The notes below the pieces were generated by a model. It did no database searches. It was not told the origin of the DNA and saw only the letters and a list, made by a program, of their open reading frames with translations. Of a DNA stretch of 45,300 nucleotides, positions 16,248-24,965 are shown piece after piece. The position numbers and the translations under genes were made by a program. The DNA comes from Eggerthella sp. CAG:209 (GTDB lineage Bacteria > Actinomycetota > Coriobacteriia > Coriobacteriales > Eggerthellaceae), in NCBI GenBank assembly GCA_000436075.1, contig FR884640.1, forward strand, positions 79,981-125,280. The letters are read 5' to 3'. Position 1 is the stretch's first letter; the number at the start of each line of letters is the position of its first letter.

Positions 16248-17129
16248 TTACAGGTATACAAGAAGGGCAATATTGATGCCTGCGAAAACCAGAGTAACGA
16301 TCCAGGATGACTTAAGCATCAGCTGCCATTTGACTCGTGCAAAGTTGTTGTCGATCCAGATTTCCAGGAAATAGACCAACGCTAACGCTACGATCACGAC
16401 GAATATGCAAATGGGGCTGCTCCATACAAAGAATAAGGCAATCCAAGCCATGAACAATACGTTTTCACACCAGTGCATAATGTCAACCATGCCAAGAACG
16501 CTACCGGACATTTCCGTTGTAACGCCCTTTACCAGATCCTGGTGCGCGTGATGCGAATAGGAAAGATCGAACGGGGACTTACGCAGTTTGATAGTCAATA
16601 TGAAGAGCATGCCGATGAATACGCCAACGGTAGACCCAATGATTGGTGCCGGCACATGAATAATGGCTTCGACATCAAAGCTTCCTGTTGCCAAGAAATA
16701 TGCTACAGCAAGCAGAAGCACCATGGGCTCATATGCCATAACCTGGATGGTTTCACGGTGTGCACCAACTTCAGCAAATGGAGAACGAGCAGCGTAGGCG
16801 GCCATGATAAAGAGCATCTCGCCAAGAGTGATGATGAAAATGCATAAAAGCAAGTTTCCGCCACTAAAGAAAATGCCACCTGCGACAAAGGTGAAAATCA
16901 AAGCCCAGAAGACATAAGTACCGATTGCGGAGTTAACGCCGGCGTTCTCCTTCATGAACAGTTTTCGTACGTCGTAGTAAGGCTGCAGGATCGGGGGCCC
17001 TACCCTTCCTTGCATACGAGCGGTAATTTTTCGGTCAAGGCCTGCAAGCAAACAACCCAGCACGGATGCCACGATGGCAAATGCCACCGAAGCAAGAAGG
17101 GTTGTAAGGATGGTAATGATAGTATCCAT
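16248..17129 (-). CDS. echB: Ech hydrogenase membrane subunit (NuoH type)
   Basis: 293-aa integral membrane protein with about eight hydrophobic helices. Recognisable NuoH/EchB elements are GRVGPPILQPYYDVRKLF, FAEVGAHRETIQVMAYEPMVLL and the cytoplasmic loop KSPFDLSYSHHAHQDLVKG with conserved charged residues. It anchors the hydrogenase module and forms the base of the ion path. It lies 17 bases downstream of echA. Confidence 0.93.
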   Translation of the reverse strand: MDTIITILTTLLASVAFAIVASVLGCLLAGLDRKITARMQGRVGPPILQPYYDVRKLFMKENAGVNSAIGTYVFWALIFTFVAGGIFFSGGNLLLCIFIITLGEMLFIMAAYAARSPFAEVGAHRETIQVMAYEPMVLLLAVAYFLATGSFDVEAIIHVPAPIIGSTVGVFIGMLFILTIKLRKSPFDLSYSHHAHQDLVKGVTTEMSGSVLGMVDIMHWCENVLFMAWIALFFVWSSPICIFVVIVALALVYFLEIWIDNNFARVKWQLMLKSSWIVTLVFAGINIALLVYL

Positions 17130-17146
17130 TCAAATTTCCCTTCTCT

Positions 17147-19090
17147 TTACAAGATTCCCGTTACAACCAGCGAAGAATACGCTGCCCAACCAAATGCTGC
17201 AATTAGGAGTAGATAGCAAGCAATGGTTCCGATTGGCCTGATCTTTTCCTCGCCGAAAATCGGCTCAAGATACCAATTTCGAGCAGTTGCCTCCATCGGC
17301 TGAGAAAGGGAATTAATAAATACCCTCTGCTCGTTATCAACGGAAACGCCCGAAAGATATACATCCTGTTTACGTATATTCTTGCGGAATTTGCGCAAAC
17401 CACCCAGAAGCACAATCGCGAGCACAATGACAATAATTGCTGACAGGTAAAGATCGTCATCAAGAACAGGCTGAATAGCAATGCCAAGCACTGATCCAAT
17501 GTAGGGCTCAACCAGGTAATCGGAAATCAATGGAATCGTTGCACAGGCGGCAAGCGCCATAATGGTGAACGTCATCGTTGCAATCCATTCACTCCAATGA
17601 ACCGTTTGTTCGATGCTGTCAGAAGTACCGGTTATTCCAGCAAGCTTGCCGATCCATTTTGCCCAAAACATAAACGTAGCTGCAGAGCCGAATGCGAGCA
17701 TCAGCAAAAGCGCAAATTGACGAGTATCAACAAACGTTACCAGTGTTGCCCATTTTGCAACCAACATGCCGAAGGGAGCTAAGAACATAATCATGATGCC
17801 GACAATCATCATGCGGGAAAGACGAGGCATTCGCTCGAACAGCAGATCCATGTCTTCGATGTCACGTGAACCAATATGATGCTCTGCCGTGCCTACGCAA
17901 AGGAACAAGAGGCTCTTGGCAATAGCATGGAAGATAACCAAGAAAATCGCTGCCCAAATAGCTTCCGCCGTTCCAACGCCAGCACATGCGGTAATCAAGC
18001 CAAGGTTCGCAATGGTCGAATAGGCCAAAACGCGCTTACCGTTAGATTGCGAAATTGCCATAAACGAACACAACAAGAAGGTGATACCGCCAACAAGGAT
18101 GACCAGAATAGAAGGGGCAAAAGAAACTGCATAGATTGGCGCACATTTAATGAGCATGAAAACGCCAGCTTTAACCATGGTTGACGAATGCAACAAAGCC
18201 GAGGTAGGCGTAGGAGCAACCATAGCTCCCAGCAGCCATGTATGGAAGGGCATTTGTGCAGCCTTCGTGATACCAGCCAAGCTAAAGCAAGTAAGCGGCA
18301 AGACAACAAGGGCAGGTGCAACTGTTCCGAAGACAATGAAGTCAGTGAAATCGATGCACTGGAAGTTGATGGCCAGATAGTAGAGCGCGCCCAAGAAGGC
18401 AATACCACCGACAAGATTCATAATAATCTGACGGAATGAATTGGCGATCGCCTCGTCAGTTTTGGTAAATCCGATTAGCAAGAAGGAACAAAGTGTGGTT
18501 ACTTCCCAGGCGGTGAACAGCCAAATCAAATTGTTAAAGAAGATGATGCCGTACATTGCGGAAAGAAATACAAACATCAAAGCAAAGAAGGTAGGCCTAC
18601 GATCTGGCTGTTCGGTATCGGGGTGATGGATGCCGAAATAGAAATCATGCATATAGCCGATAGAATACACGCAAATTCCCGTACCAATTATGCCAATGAT
18701 CAAAGCCATAATTAACGACAGAGAGTCAATGTATAGAGCCTTGTAACACATGAGACCGTGCGCAAAATAGAACTCATATACCAGTGAGCCAGCAAGCTGA
18801 ACAATGGCCAATACAAGGGCGGGAATGTTCTTGTACTTTACGCCGAAGCAGATGACGACGATACCGATAAGCACACTGATGCCAAGGCATGCATAATTAA
18901 CAATGTCCGACTGGAAAGTAAAATATGTACCAGTTGTTCCAATATTCATTACAACCAAGGCAATAGATGCTATGGCAATAGCAGCGGAACCGACGCATAC
19001 GATTATGTTGCGTGGCTTCGTCTTGCGTATCACCACCAGCAAGCCCGCAATTATTAGCGGGAACAGGATCAGAAATCCTATCATCTCCAT
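17147..19090 (-). CDS. echA: Ech hydrogenase antiporter-like subunit (NuoL type)
   Basis: 647-aa polytopic protein with 14 or more helices, of the Mrp antiporter/NuoL family. Typical motifs are LFTAWEVTTLCSFLLIGFTK (conserved Glu), LLGAMVAPTPTSALLHSSTM with MVKAGVFML (conserved His and Lys), and an internal YSTIANLG. It is the proton- or Na-pumping subunit. The start at 19090 has AAGGGGGA about six bases upstream. It is first in the operon, behind a candidate promoter at 19120-19148. The gene order A-B-C-D-E-F matches the classical ech operon of Methanosarcina and clostridia. Confidence 0.93.
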   Translation of the reverse strand: MEMIGFLILFPLIIAGLLVVIRKTKPRNIIVCVGSAAIAIASIALVVMNIGTTGTYFTFQSDIVNYACLGISVLIGIVVICFGVKYKNIPALVLAIVQLAGSLVYEFYFAHGLMCYKALYIDSLSLIMALIIGIIGTGICVYSIGYMHDFYFGIHHPDTEQPDRRPTFFALMFVFLSAMYGIIFFNNLIWLFTAWEVTTLCSFLLIGFTKTDEAIANSFRQIIMNLVGGIAFLGALYYLAINFQCIDFTDFIVFGTVAPALVVLPLTCFSLAGITKAAQMPFHTWLLGAMVAPTPTSALLHSSTMVKAGVFMLIKCAPIYAVSFAPSILVILVGGITFLLCSFMAISQSNGKRVLAYSTIANLGLITACAGVGTAEAIWAAIFLVIFHAIAKSLLFLCVGTAEHHIGSRDIEDMDLLFERMPRLSRMMIVGIMIMFLAPFGMLVAKWATLVTFVDTRQFALLLMLAFGSAATFMFWAKWIGKLAGITGTSDSIEQTVHWSEWIATMTFTIMALAACATIPLISDYLVEPYIGSVLGIAIQPVLDDDLYLSAIIVIVLAIVLLGGLRKFRKNIRKQDVYLSGVSVDNEQRVFINSLSQPMEATARNWYLEPIFGEEKIRPIGTIACYLLLIAAFGWAAYSSLVVTGIL

Positions 19091-19119
19091 GGGCAGTCCC
19101 CCTTATCTGGGTTCTAATA

Positions 19120-19148
19120 AATAAAAGCGACATGACGTCGCGTTACAA
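19120..19148 (-). promoter_or_regulatory. Candidate ech promoter with palindrome in the spacer
   Basis: On the minus strand a TTGTAA (-35-like, + coordinates 19143-19148) and TTTATT (-10-like, 19120-19125) are separated by exactly 17 bases. Fifteen of those bases form the inverted repeat GCGAC-N5-GTCGC (19127-19141). A repressor bound there would block RNA polymerase. Both boxes match the consensus at only four of six positions. Confidence 0.4.
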
Positions 19149-19165
19149 TTACTTTAGTACGAAAT

Positions 19166-19195
19166 AGTAAGGCGAAGCCGATGCTTCGCCTTACT
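19166..19195 (-). terminator. Terminator of the suf operon
   Basis: Thirteen-base arms AGTAAGGCGAAGC and GCTTCGCCTTACT are perfectly complementary around CGAT, 30 bases after the sufU stop. On the minus strand it is followed by ATTTCG. It separates suf from the ech promoter. Confidence 0.75.
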
Positions 19196-19224
19196 TGACA
19201 CTATGATCGGTAAGCGGGAACGCC

Positions 19225-19662
19225 TTATTTGTCAGCAAGCAGCTTTTCAAGCGTACGCCATGCCAATTCGGCACATTTTACTCGAGCTGGCATACGAGAG
19301 ATCGATTCCAGCTCAGCGGCTTCATCCAGATCTTCCTTGTCTTCCTCAGAAAGGGCTTCGCCCTTGATCATCCCGAGGAACAAGCCAACCAAGCGTTTAG
19401 CCTCTTCTACAGTTTCACCAGTAATGAGATCGGCCATCATATCGGCAGAAGCCTGAGATACTGCACAACCGCTCCCGACAAAAGATGCCTCTTCGATAAC
19501 ACCGTCTTCAATACGAAGCTGCAAAGTGAGCTCATCACCACAGCTGGGGTTAACGCCCTCGTGCGAACAGGTGCACCCCTCCATCTCATATTTATAGTCA
19601 GGATGAGAATTGTGCTGCATCAACGCAGCTGTATAAATGTTTCCTACAGGGGCATTAGCCAT
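19225..19662 (-). CDS. sufU: SufU/IscU-like Fe-S scaffold or sulfur-transfer protein
   Basis: 145-aa protein with three conserved cysteines: C in NPSCGDELTLQL, C in VGSGCAVSQASADMM and C in ARVKCAELAW. The long insert before the last Cys is typical of SufU in Gram-positive bacteria. SufU is a zinc-dependent acceptor of persulfide sulfur from SufS. The N-terminus has an extra 30 residues containing CTCSHEG. The ATG lies inside the end of sufS (8-base overlap). It ends the operon ahead of a strong hairpin. Confidence 0.9.
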   Translation of the reverse strand: MANAPVGNIYTAALMQHNSHPDYKYEMEGCTCSHEGVNPSCGDELTLQLRIEDGVIEEASFVGSGCAVSQASADMMADLITGETVEEAKRLVGLFLGMIKGEALSEEDKEDLDEAAELESISRMPARVKCAELAWRTLEKLLADK

Positions 19663-20893
19663 TGAATATGCTCCAAACAGTGTTGAGACCAGAAATTAAT
19701 GCATCAATATCGTTCGTATCGTTATAAAAAGCAATCGAAGCACGGCAACACGATTCTACGCCAAGCCATGTAAGCAGTGGCTGAGCGCAATGATGTCCGG
19801 CACGAATCGCAACATTACAGCCGTCGAGAATGCTGGAAACATCATGGGGATGAATGCCTTTCACATTAAAGCTCAACGCGCCATGATGCTTCGATGCATC
19901 TTTATGGCCGATAATCTCGATAAAGGGAAGCTCACTCATTCGATCCATTAGATACTCCATGAGAAGCATCTCGCGCTCCTGAAGCGTTTGCATACCGAGA
20001 GTATTAACATATTCAAGAGCCTTAGCAGTAGCGTATATACCTGCCGCGTCTTGGGTTCCTGCTTCGAATTTTTCAGGAACGGGTGCCCAAACCGCATCGG
20101 TCTCCGAAACGCTATCAATCATTTCACCGCCAGTAAGGAAAGGCGGCATGCTGTCGAGCAATTCGTGCCTTCCCCACAAAACACCGATGCCAAAAGGGCC
20201 AAATACTTTATGGCCTGAAAATGCGAAGAAATCACAATCGATTTGCCTTATATCGACTGGGATATGCGGTACGCTCTGCGCGCCATCGACGACAAGGTAT
20301 CCACCGACTGCATGAACTCGTTTACCTAGCTCAGCAACAGGGTTCTCGATGCCTAACACATTGGAAACGTGAGTCGCAGAAACGATCTTGGTGCGTTCAT
20401 TGATTTTCCTGTCCATTTCCTGCGGCGTGATAATACCCTGATCATCAGGACGAAGATACACCAAAGTAGCACCAGTGGCGCGACATACCTGTTGCCAGGG
20501 TATAAGGTTTGAATGATGCTCCATGATAGTAATGCATACTTCATCGCCCGGCTCAAGAACAGAGGGGCCAAAGGATTTTGCAACAATGTTCAGAGCTTCA
20601 CTGGTATTGCGGCAGAACACAACATCTTGCGGTTGGGTCGCTCCAATAAACGACGCAACAGTAGACCGCGCCTCATTGATTGCTTCAGTTGCCTCGACAG
20701 ACAAGCGATACAAGCCACGCAGCGCATTAGCATTCATAGTTTCGTAGAACGAACGTTGCGCCTCGAGTACGCAGTTGGGACGCTGTGCGGTTGCCGCGCT
20801 ATCAAGAAATGCCAAATCGGTGTTTCTCGACAACAAAGGAAAATCCTCCTTGTAAGGATTCGTCCTAATCTCATTAATCTGATCGGGAGTCAC
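19655..20893 (-). CDS. sufS: Cysteine desulfurase SufS
   Basis: Class V PLP-dependent enzyme that takes sulfur from cysteine for Fe-S assembly. The PLP lysine is in FSGHKVFGPFGIGVLW (about residue 229) and the catalytic cysteine in IRAGHHCAQPLL (about 369). The short lobe around this Cys marks the SufS group, unlike the longer IscS loop. The frame allows a GTG at 20902, but the GTG at 20893 overlaps the sufD stop (TAGTG) with GGGGAG eight bases upstream, so it is preferred. Confidence 0.93.
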   Translation of the reverse strand: MTPDQINEIRTNPYKEDFPLLSRNTDLAFLDSAATAQRPNCVLEAQRSFYETMNANALRGLYRLSVEATEAINEARSTVASFIGATQPQDVVFCRNTSEALNIVAKSFGPSVLEPGDEVCITIMEHHSNLIPWQQVCRATGATLVYLRPDDQGIITPQEMDRKINERTKIVSATHVSNVLGIENPVAELGKRVHAVGGYLVVDGAQSVPHIPVDIRQIDCDFFAFSGHKVFGPFGIGVLWGRHELLDSMPPFLTGGEMIDSVSETDAVWAPVPEKFEAGTQDAAGIYATAKALEYVNTLGMQTLQEREMLLMEYLMDRMSELPFIEIIGHKDASKHHGALSFNVKGIHPHDVSSILDGCNVAIRAGHHCAQPLLTWLGVESCCRASIAFYNDTNDIDALISGLNTVWSIFNG

Positions 20894-22188
20894 TAGCAAC
20901 ACTCCCCTTCCGCATCATCAAAGTCGTTCGCGTCGATACCCTTCGCCAAAGCAAGCTGTGCAATTCCATGCTTGATGCGGTCATCTTTAAATGCCATATG
21001 CGCTTCTTCGAGAGCTGCAACAGCAAACAGAGATTCGATGGCTTTGTCGGACAAGCCGCGGCATGAAAGGTAGAAGTGCTGTTCGGGACGCACATGGCCT
21101 ATAGTAGCCCCATGATTGCCCATAACATCATCTTCATCGCATAAAATTACCGGGACTGTTTTATTTACGACATTCTTATCGGCAAGAAGAACCGTTTCTC
21201 GCTCGTTGCCCGTAGAGCCTTTACAGCCATGAACAAAATCGATGGTACCGCGTAAGGTTTTTTTCGATTCACCTGCCAGAACGCCATTGGCATCAAGGTT
21301 GCTTTCCGTTAAGCAGCCACGTTGTTTGATTGAATAATTGAAATCCCTCTTTTGCTTCTCAGCTCCGAGGTAACGCGTTAGCACATCAATGCGAGACTGA
21401 TTGCCGCGCAAGTCTGCGGAAAGACCGGTCGATGCAGAATCGGCACCAAGAACGCGATGCGTGACTGCTACATGCGCATCGTCATCGAGCACATAACCCG
21501 AGTCATCGAAAACAGTCCAGCACCCGTCAAGTGCTTGAATAGAGCTAACTTCGACTTCTGCGCCGATGCCAGCAAAAACGCGCAGACCGCATCCCGCGAA
21601 ACCGGACCCTCTCGAAGAACCCTCGAAAGAGATCGTGAGCGAGACATTGGAATGAGGAGCAGCAACAACATCAACACATGCCGCATTGGCCATCCCGTCT
21701 TTAGCAGAGATGCGAACCGTAGCACTGCCTACAGCCTTTTCAGGCGCAACAAGAACCAAGTGACCATCAGAAACGGATTCAAGATAGGCGAATGCTTCGG
21801 TTCCCATACCTGTTTCGAACGCTTTGGAAACACTATTTTCGATTTCTTCAAGAACGGCTTTACGCTGATATGAGGAAAGAGCGGGAATGTCCAAATTCTC
21901 CGGGTTCTCATTACCAGCAGCAGCAACAACTACAGCGCGGGTATCGACCGTGCCTTCATTTCGCGCATCAAGCTTCTGCTGGAAGGTGAATAGCGCAGAA
22001 TCAAAAGCACCTGATTCGCCAAGCTCGATGTTGTCGATTGATAATTCAATATCAGAGCTTGGCTCAAGACCACTCGGCAAAGCGATTTTTTCGTTGTTCA
22101 CGCGCAGGCGATGCCAGGTCGGAGCAGGCATTGCGTTAACCGCCTCCATTGCAGCAGCATTGAAAGATTCAATGTTAGAAGCGTCCAT
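20893..22188 (-). CDS. sufD: SufD-like Fe-S assembly protein
   Basis: 431-aa paralogue of SufB in the SufBCD scaffold complex. The C-terminal beta-helix ends with the family motif DEDDVMGNHGATIGHVRPEQ and YLSCRGLSDKAIE, which corresponds to the SufB/SufD heterodimer interface. The N-terminal half is weakly conserved, as usual for SufD. The ATG overlaps the sufB stop (TAATG). The protein ends in a Glu/Cys-rich GECC. Confidence 0.9.
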   Translation of the reverse strand: MDASNIESFNAAAMEAVNAMPAPTWHRLRVNNEKIALPSGLEPSSDIELSIDNIELGESGAFDSALFTFQQKLDARNEGTVDTRAVVVAAAGNENPENLDIPALSSYQRKAVLEEIENSVSKAFETGMGTEAFAYLESVSDGHLVLVAPEKAVGSATVRISAKDGMANAACVDVVAAPHSNVSLTISFEGSSRGSGFAGCGLRVFAGIGAEVEVSSIQALDGCWTVFDDSGYVLDDDAHVAVTHRVLGADSASTGLSADLRGNQSRIDVLTRYLGAEKQKRDFNYSIKQRGCLTESNLDANGVLAGESKKTLRGTIDFVHGCKGSTGNERETVLLADKNVVNKTVPVILCDEDDVMGNHGATIGHVRPEQHFYLSCRGLSDKAIESLFAVAALEEAHMAFKDDRIKHGIAQLALAKGIDANDFDDAEGECC

Positions 22189-23600
22189 TAACCAATCGCC
22201 CCTTCCATTTCGAGCTTGATGAGATTATTCATCTCAACTGCGTATTCAAGCGGCAATTCCTTTGAAACAGGATCCGCAAAACCATTAACGATCATGCCAC
22301 GCGCCTCTTCTTCGGAGATGCCACGGCTCATCAAATAAAACACCTTGTCATCACCGATTCGACCGATGGTGGCTTCATGCCCGATGTCTACATTTTTGCA
22401 ACGAATATCCATGGTGGGGATGGTGTCAGAGCGGCTCATGTCGTCCAGCATAAGTGATTGACAAGAAACACTCGCCGCAGAGCCCTCAGCTTTTTTCGTG
22501 GCAACAACGGAACTGCGGAATGTGGAAATACCACCACCCTTAGAAATAGATTTCGTTTCAATGGCAGCAGAAGTATCGGGTGCGTTGAGGACAACCTTGC
22601 AGCCAGTGTCGAGATTCTGTCCTGCGCCTGCAAATGTAATACCGGTAAACGTGCAGGAGCTTTTCTTGCCAGAAAGAATAGACATTGGGTAGAGGTAGCC
22701 GACGTGGCTTCCGAAGGAACCACTGACCCATTCAATGGCACCGCCCTCGTCGACGATTGCGCGCTTAGTGTTCAGGTTGTACATGTTTTTCGACCAGTTT
22801 TCGATAGTCGAATAACGCAATTTCGCGCGCTTACCCACAAAAAGCTCTACGGCGCCAGCGTGGAGGTTGGCAACGTTGTATTTGGGTGCACTGCATCCTT
22901 CGATAAAGTGCAGATCGGCATCGTCTTCAACAATGATAAGAGTGTGCTCAAACTGGCCCGCACCCTTGGCATTCAGACGAAAATAGCTCTGCAGAGGAAA
23001 ATCAAGTTTTGTTCCCTTGGGTACATATACAAAACTGCCACCCGACCACACAGCGCCATGCAAAGCGGCGAATTTATGATCGGTTGGAGGGATAAGCGTC
23101 ATGAACTTCTCATGAATAAGCGCTTCCCATTTTGGCTCTTTAAGAGCCTCTTCGATCCCCGAATACACAATACCCATTTTGGCAGCGGTGTCCTGCATGT
23201 TGTGGTACACCAACTCGGAATCGTATTGGGCACCAACGCCCGCTAAGTACGAACGCTCCGCCTCTGGGATGCCTAAACGATCAAAAGTACTCTTCACATC
23301 GTCCGGGAGGCTATCCCAATCGCTTTTTTGATCGGTTGCCGGTTTGACATACGTAACAATATTGTCCATGTCCAAACCATCGATAGCAGGGCCCCAATTA
23401 GGCTTGCTCATGCGATGGTAGGTTTCGAGGGACTTTAGACGGAAGTCGAGCATCCAATCAGGTTCGTCTTTTTTTGCAGATATCTCACGAACAATATCAG
23501 GAGTAAGACCCGCAGCGAGTTTTTCCGCGTCAGCATCACTGAAACGAAAATCGTACAGGCTCCTATCAACATCCGCTATTTCAGAACGCTTCTTTGCCAC
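22188..23600 (-). CDS. sufB: Fe-S cluster assembly scaffold SufB
   Basis: 470-aa core of the SufBCD scaffold. Conserved segments include GSFVYVPKG, the central beta-helix with EGCSAPKY, SSVVATKKAEGSAASVSCQS, and the C-terminal IGHEATIGRIGDDKVFYLMSRG. The length matches SufB. It starts with GTG at 23600, preceded by AGGAGG at good spacing, ten bases after sufC. Confidence 0.95.
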   Translation of the reverse strand: MAKKRSEIADVDRSLYDFRFSDADAEKLAAGLTPDIVREISAKKDEPDWMLDFRLKSLETYHRMSKPNWGPAIDGLDMDNIVTYVKPATDQKSDWDSLPDDVKSTFDRLGIPEAERSYLAGVGAQYDSELVYHNMQDTAAKMGIVYSGIEEALKEPKWEALIHEKFMTLIPPTDHKFAALHGAVWSGGSFVYVPKGTKLDFPLQSYFRLNAKGAGQFEHTLIIVEDDADLHFIEGCSAPKYNVANLHAGAVELFVGKRAKLRYSTIENWSKNMYNLNTKRAIVDEGGAIEWVSGSFGSHVGYLYPMSILSGKKSSCTFTGITFAGAGQNLDTGCKVVLNAPDTSAAIETKSISKGGGISTFRSSVVATKKAEGSAASVSCQSLMLDDMSRSDTIPTMDIRCKNVDIGHEATIGRIGDDKVFYLMSRGISEEEARGMIVNGFADPVSKELPLEYAVEMNNLIKLEMEGAIG

Positions 23601-23609
23601 AGATGCCTC

Positions 23610-24377
23610 CTATTCAGCGGTCGCTTCGGACTCAAAACGTTCGAAGCCCTGTTCGTTGATCTGGTCGATAAGAGAAGCATCGCCTTCCGCTACCACCTTG
23701 CCATTGACGACAACATGAACCCGATCGACAGTTAAATGTTCAAGAATTCGAGTATTGTGCGTAATGACAACAAGCGCACCGCCGGTGTTCTTCTTGTACG
23801 TTTCTATGCCGCGCGAAACAACGCCTAAGGCATCAACATCAAGACCGGAATCGGTTTCATCGAGAATAGCCAACTTGGGCTCAAGAAGAAGCAGTTGAAG
23901 CATTTCGAGTTTTTTCTTTTCGCCGCCCGAAAAGCCTACGCCTAACTCGCGGTCAAGATATGAATTGTCGAAACTCAGCTCCTTAGCCAAAGCACGAACA
24001 TGCTTACGGAACCGCTTGCCTTTCATGTCGAAACCTTCGCGGTCTGCCACCATAGCGCGTAAGAAGCTAGACACTGGTACGCCTGGAATTTCAGTTGGAG
24101 CCTGAAAACTCAAAAACAAACCGGCGCGAGAACGTTTATCGGGCGAAAGCTCGGTGATGTCCTGCCCATCAAAGATGATGGAACCAGAATCAACAGTATA
24201 TTCGGGGTCTCCCATGACAACACGACCAAGGGTCGATTTACCAGCGCCATTCGGACCCATTACCACATGGGTCTCTCCTGCCCCAACAGTAAGATCGATG
24301 CCACGAAGAATTGGCTTTTCGTCAACCGAGACCGTGATCCCCTGAACAGCAAGAAGTGAATTCGCGTCAGTCATCAT
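23610..24377 (-). CDS. sufC: SufC ATPase
   Basis: 255-aa ABC-type ATPase that drives the SufBCD scaffold. Walker A GPNGAGKST (residues 41-49), signature FSGGEKKKLEMLQ and Walker B LAILDETDSGLD are all intact. It is the first gene of the operon, transcribed away from the Rrf2 regulator. The start ATG (two in tandem) follows AAAGG. Order sufC-B-D-S-U matches that of many Gram-positive bacteria. Confidence 0.95.
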   Translation of the reverse strand: MMTDANSLLAVQGITVSVDEKPILRGIDLTVGAGETHVVMGPNGAGKSTLGRVVMGDPEYTVDSGSIIFDGQDITELSPDKRSRAGLFLSFQAPTEIPGVPVSSFLRAMVADREGFDMKGKRFRKHVRALAKELSFDNSYLDRELGVGFSGGEKKKLEMLQLLLLEPKLAILDETDSGLDVDALGVVSRGIETYKKNTGGALVVITHNTRILEHLTVDRVHVVVNGKVVAEGDASLIDQINEQGFERFESEATAE

Positions 24378-24392
24378 GTTTGCCTTTCGTTA

Positions 24393-24413
24393 ATCATACT
24401 AGTTTGCTAGGAT
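24393..24413 (-). promoter_or_regulatory. suf promoter with putative Rrf2 operator
   Basis: A minus-strand -10 box TATGAT lies at 24393-24398. Just upstream is the inverted repeat ATACTAG-TTTG-CTAGGAT (24396-24413, one mismatch in seven-base arms), in the -35/-10 spacer. The -35 (TTATTT) is weak. The site lies between sufC and the divergent Rrf2-family gene, where such repressors usually bind. The binding is inferred. Confidence 0.45.
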
Positions 24414-24519
24414 TAAAATAATCGCTTCGGGGGTAATGTCAAGGCGTTGCAGCCCATTTGCAATAAACGCAAAGGAATTATCGATTGACGGTACATCGTC
24501 AGCTCAGGAAAGGACTCGC

Positions 24520-24921
24520 ATGCTGATTTCCACTAAAGGCCGTTATGCAATGCGCTTCATGATCGATCTTGCCCTTCGCGGACCCGAAGAGAAGGTTTCC
24601 CTCCGTGAAATCGCGGAATTTGAGGGCATTTCCCTTAAATATCTTGAACAATTGGTGCGTCCGCTCACACAAGCTGGACTTATCAAGGGAATGCGAGGCA
24701 AAAACGGTGGCTACTGCCTTGCGAAACCCACAAGCGAAATTAAAGCCGGTGATGTGCTACGTGCTGTGGAAGGCACCACGATCCCCGTTGCATGCAGCGC
24801 TTTAGAAACTGGATGCGAACGCGGATTCGAATGCAATGCAGTACGCTTCTGGGCAGGCCTCGATAAGGTTATCGAAGATTACGTCGATGGCGTAACCCTT
24901 GCCGACTTGGCTCATCACTAA
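24520..24921 (+). CDS. Rrf2-family Fe-S-sensing regulator (IscR/SufR-like)
   Basis: 133-aa winged-helix repressor. The N-terminal MLISTKGRYAMRFMIDLAL is typical of Rrf2 proteins. Cysteines 92, 99 and 105 (ACSALETGCERGFEC) match the three cluster ligands of IscR (92, 98, 104), so it can probably hold an Fe-S cluster and report cellular Fe-S status. The frame extends upstream to 24436, but the ATG at 24520 has AGGAAAGG six bases before it and begins the conserved domain. It faces sufC, so it likely represses the suf operon and perhaps itself. Confidence 0.92.
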   Translation: MLISTKGRYAMRFMIDLALRGPEEKVSLREIAEFEGISLKYLEQLVRPLTQAGLIKGMRGKNGGYCLAKPTSEIKAGDVLRAVEGTTIPVACSALETGCERGFECNAVRFWAGLDKVIEDYVDGVTLADLAHH

Positions 24922-24965
24922 CCCGAACAACCACGCCGTGGAGCAATAGCGGAATCGATGCGCCT

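Noticed and set aside
13538..19090. Respiratory complex I (nuo) operon
   Set aside because: Only six genes are present, and EchE keeps both Ni-Fe cysteine pairs that NuoD has lost. Order matches ech.
22458..23246. Plus-strand open frame of 262 codons opposite sufB
   Set aside because: Antisense to the conserved sufB reading frame, with no recognisable domain or ribosome site.
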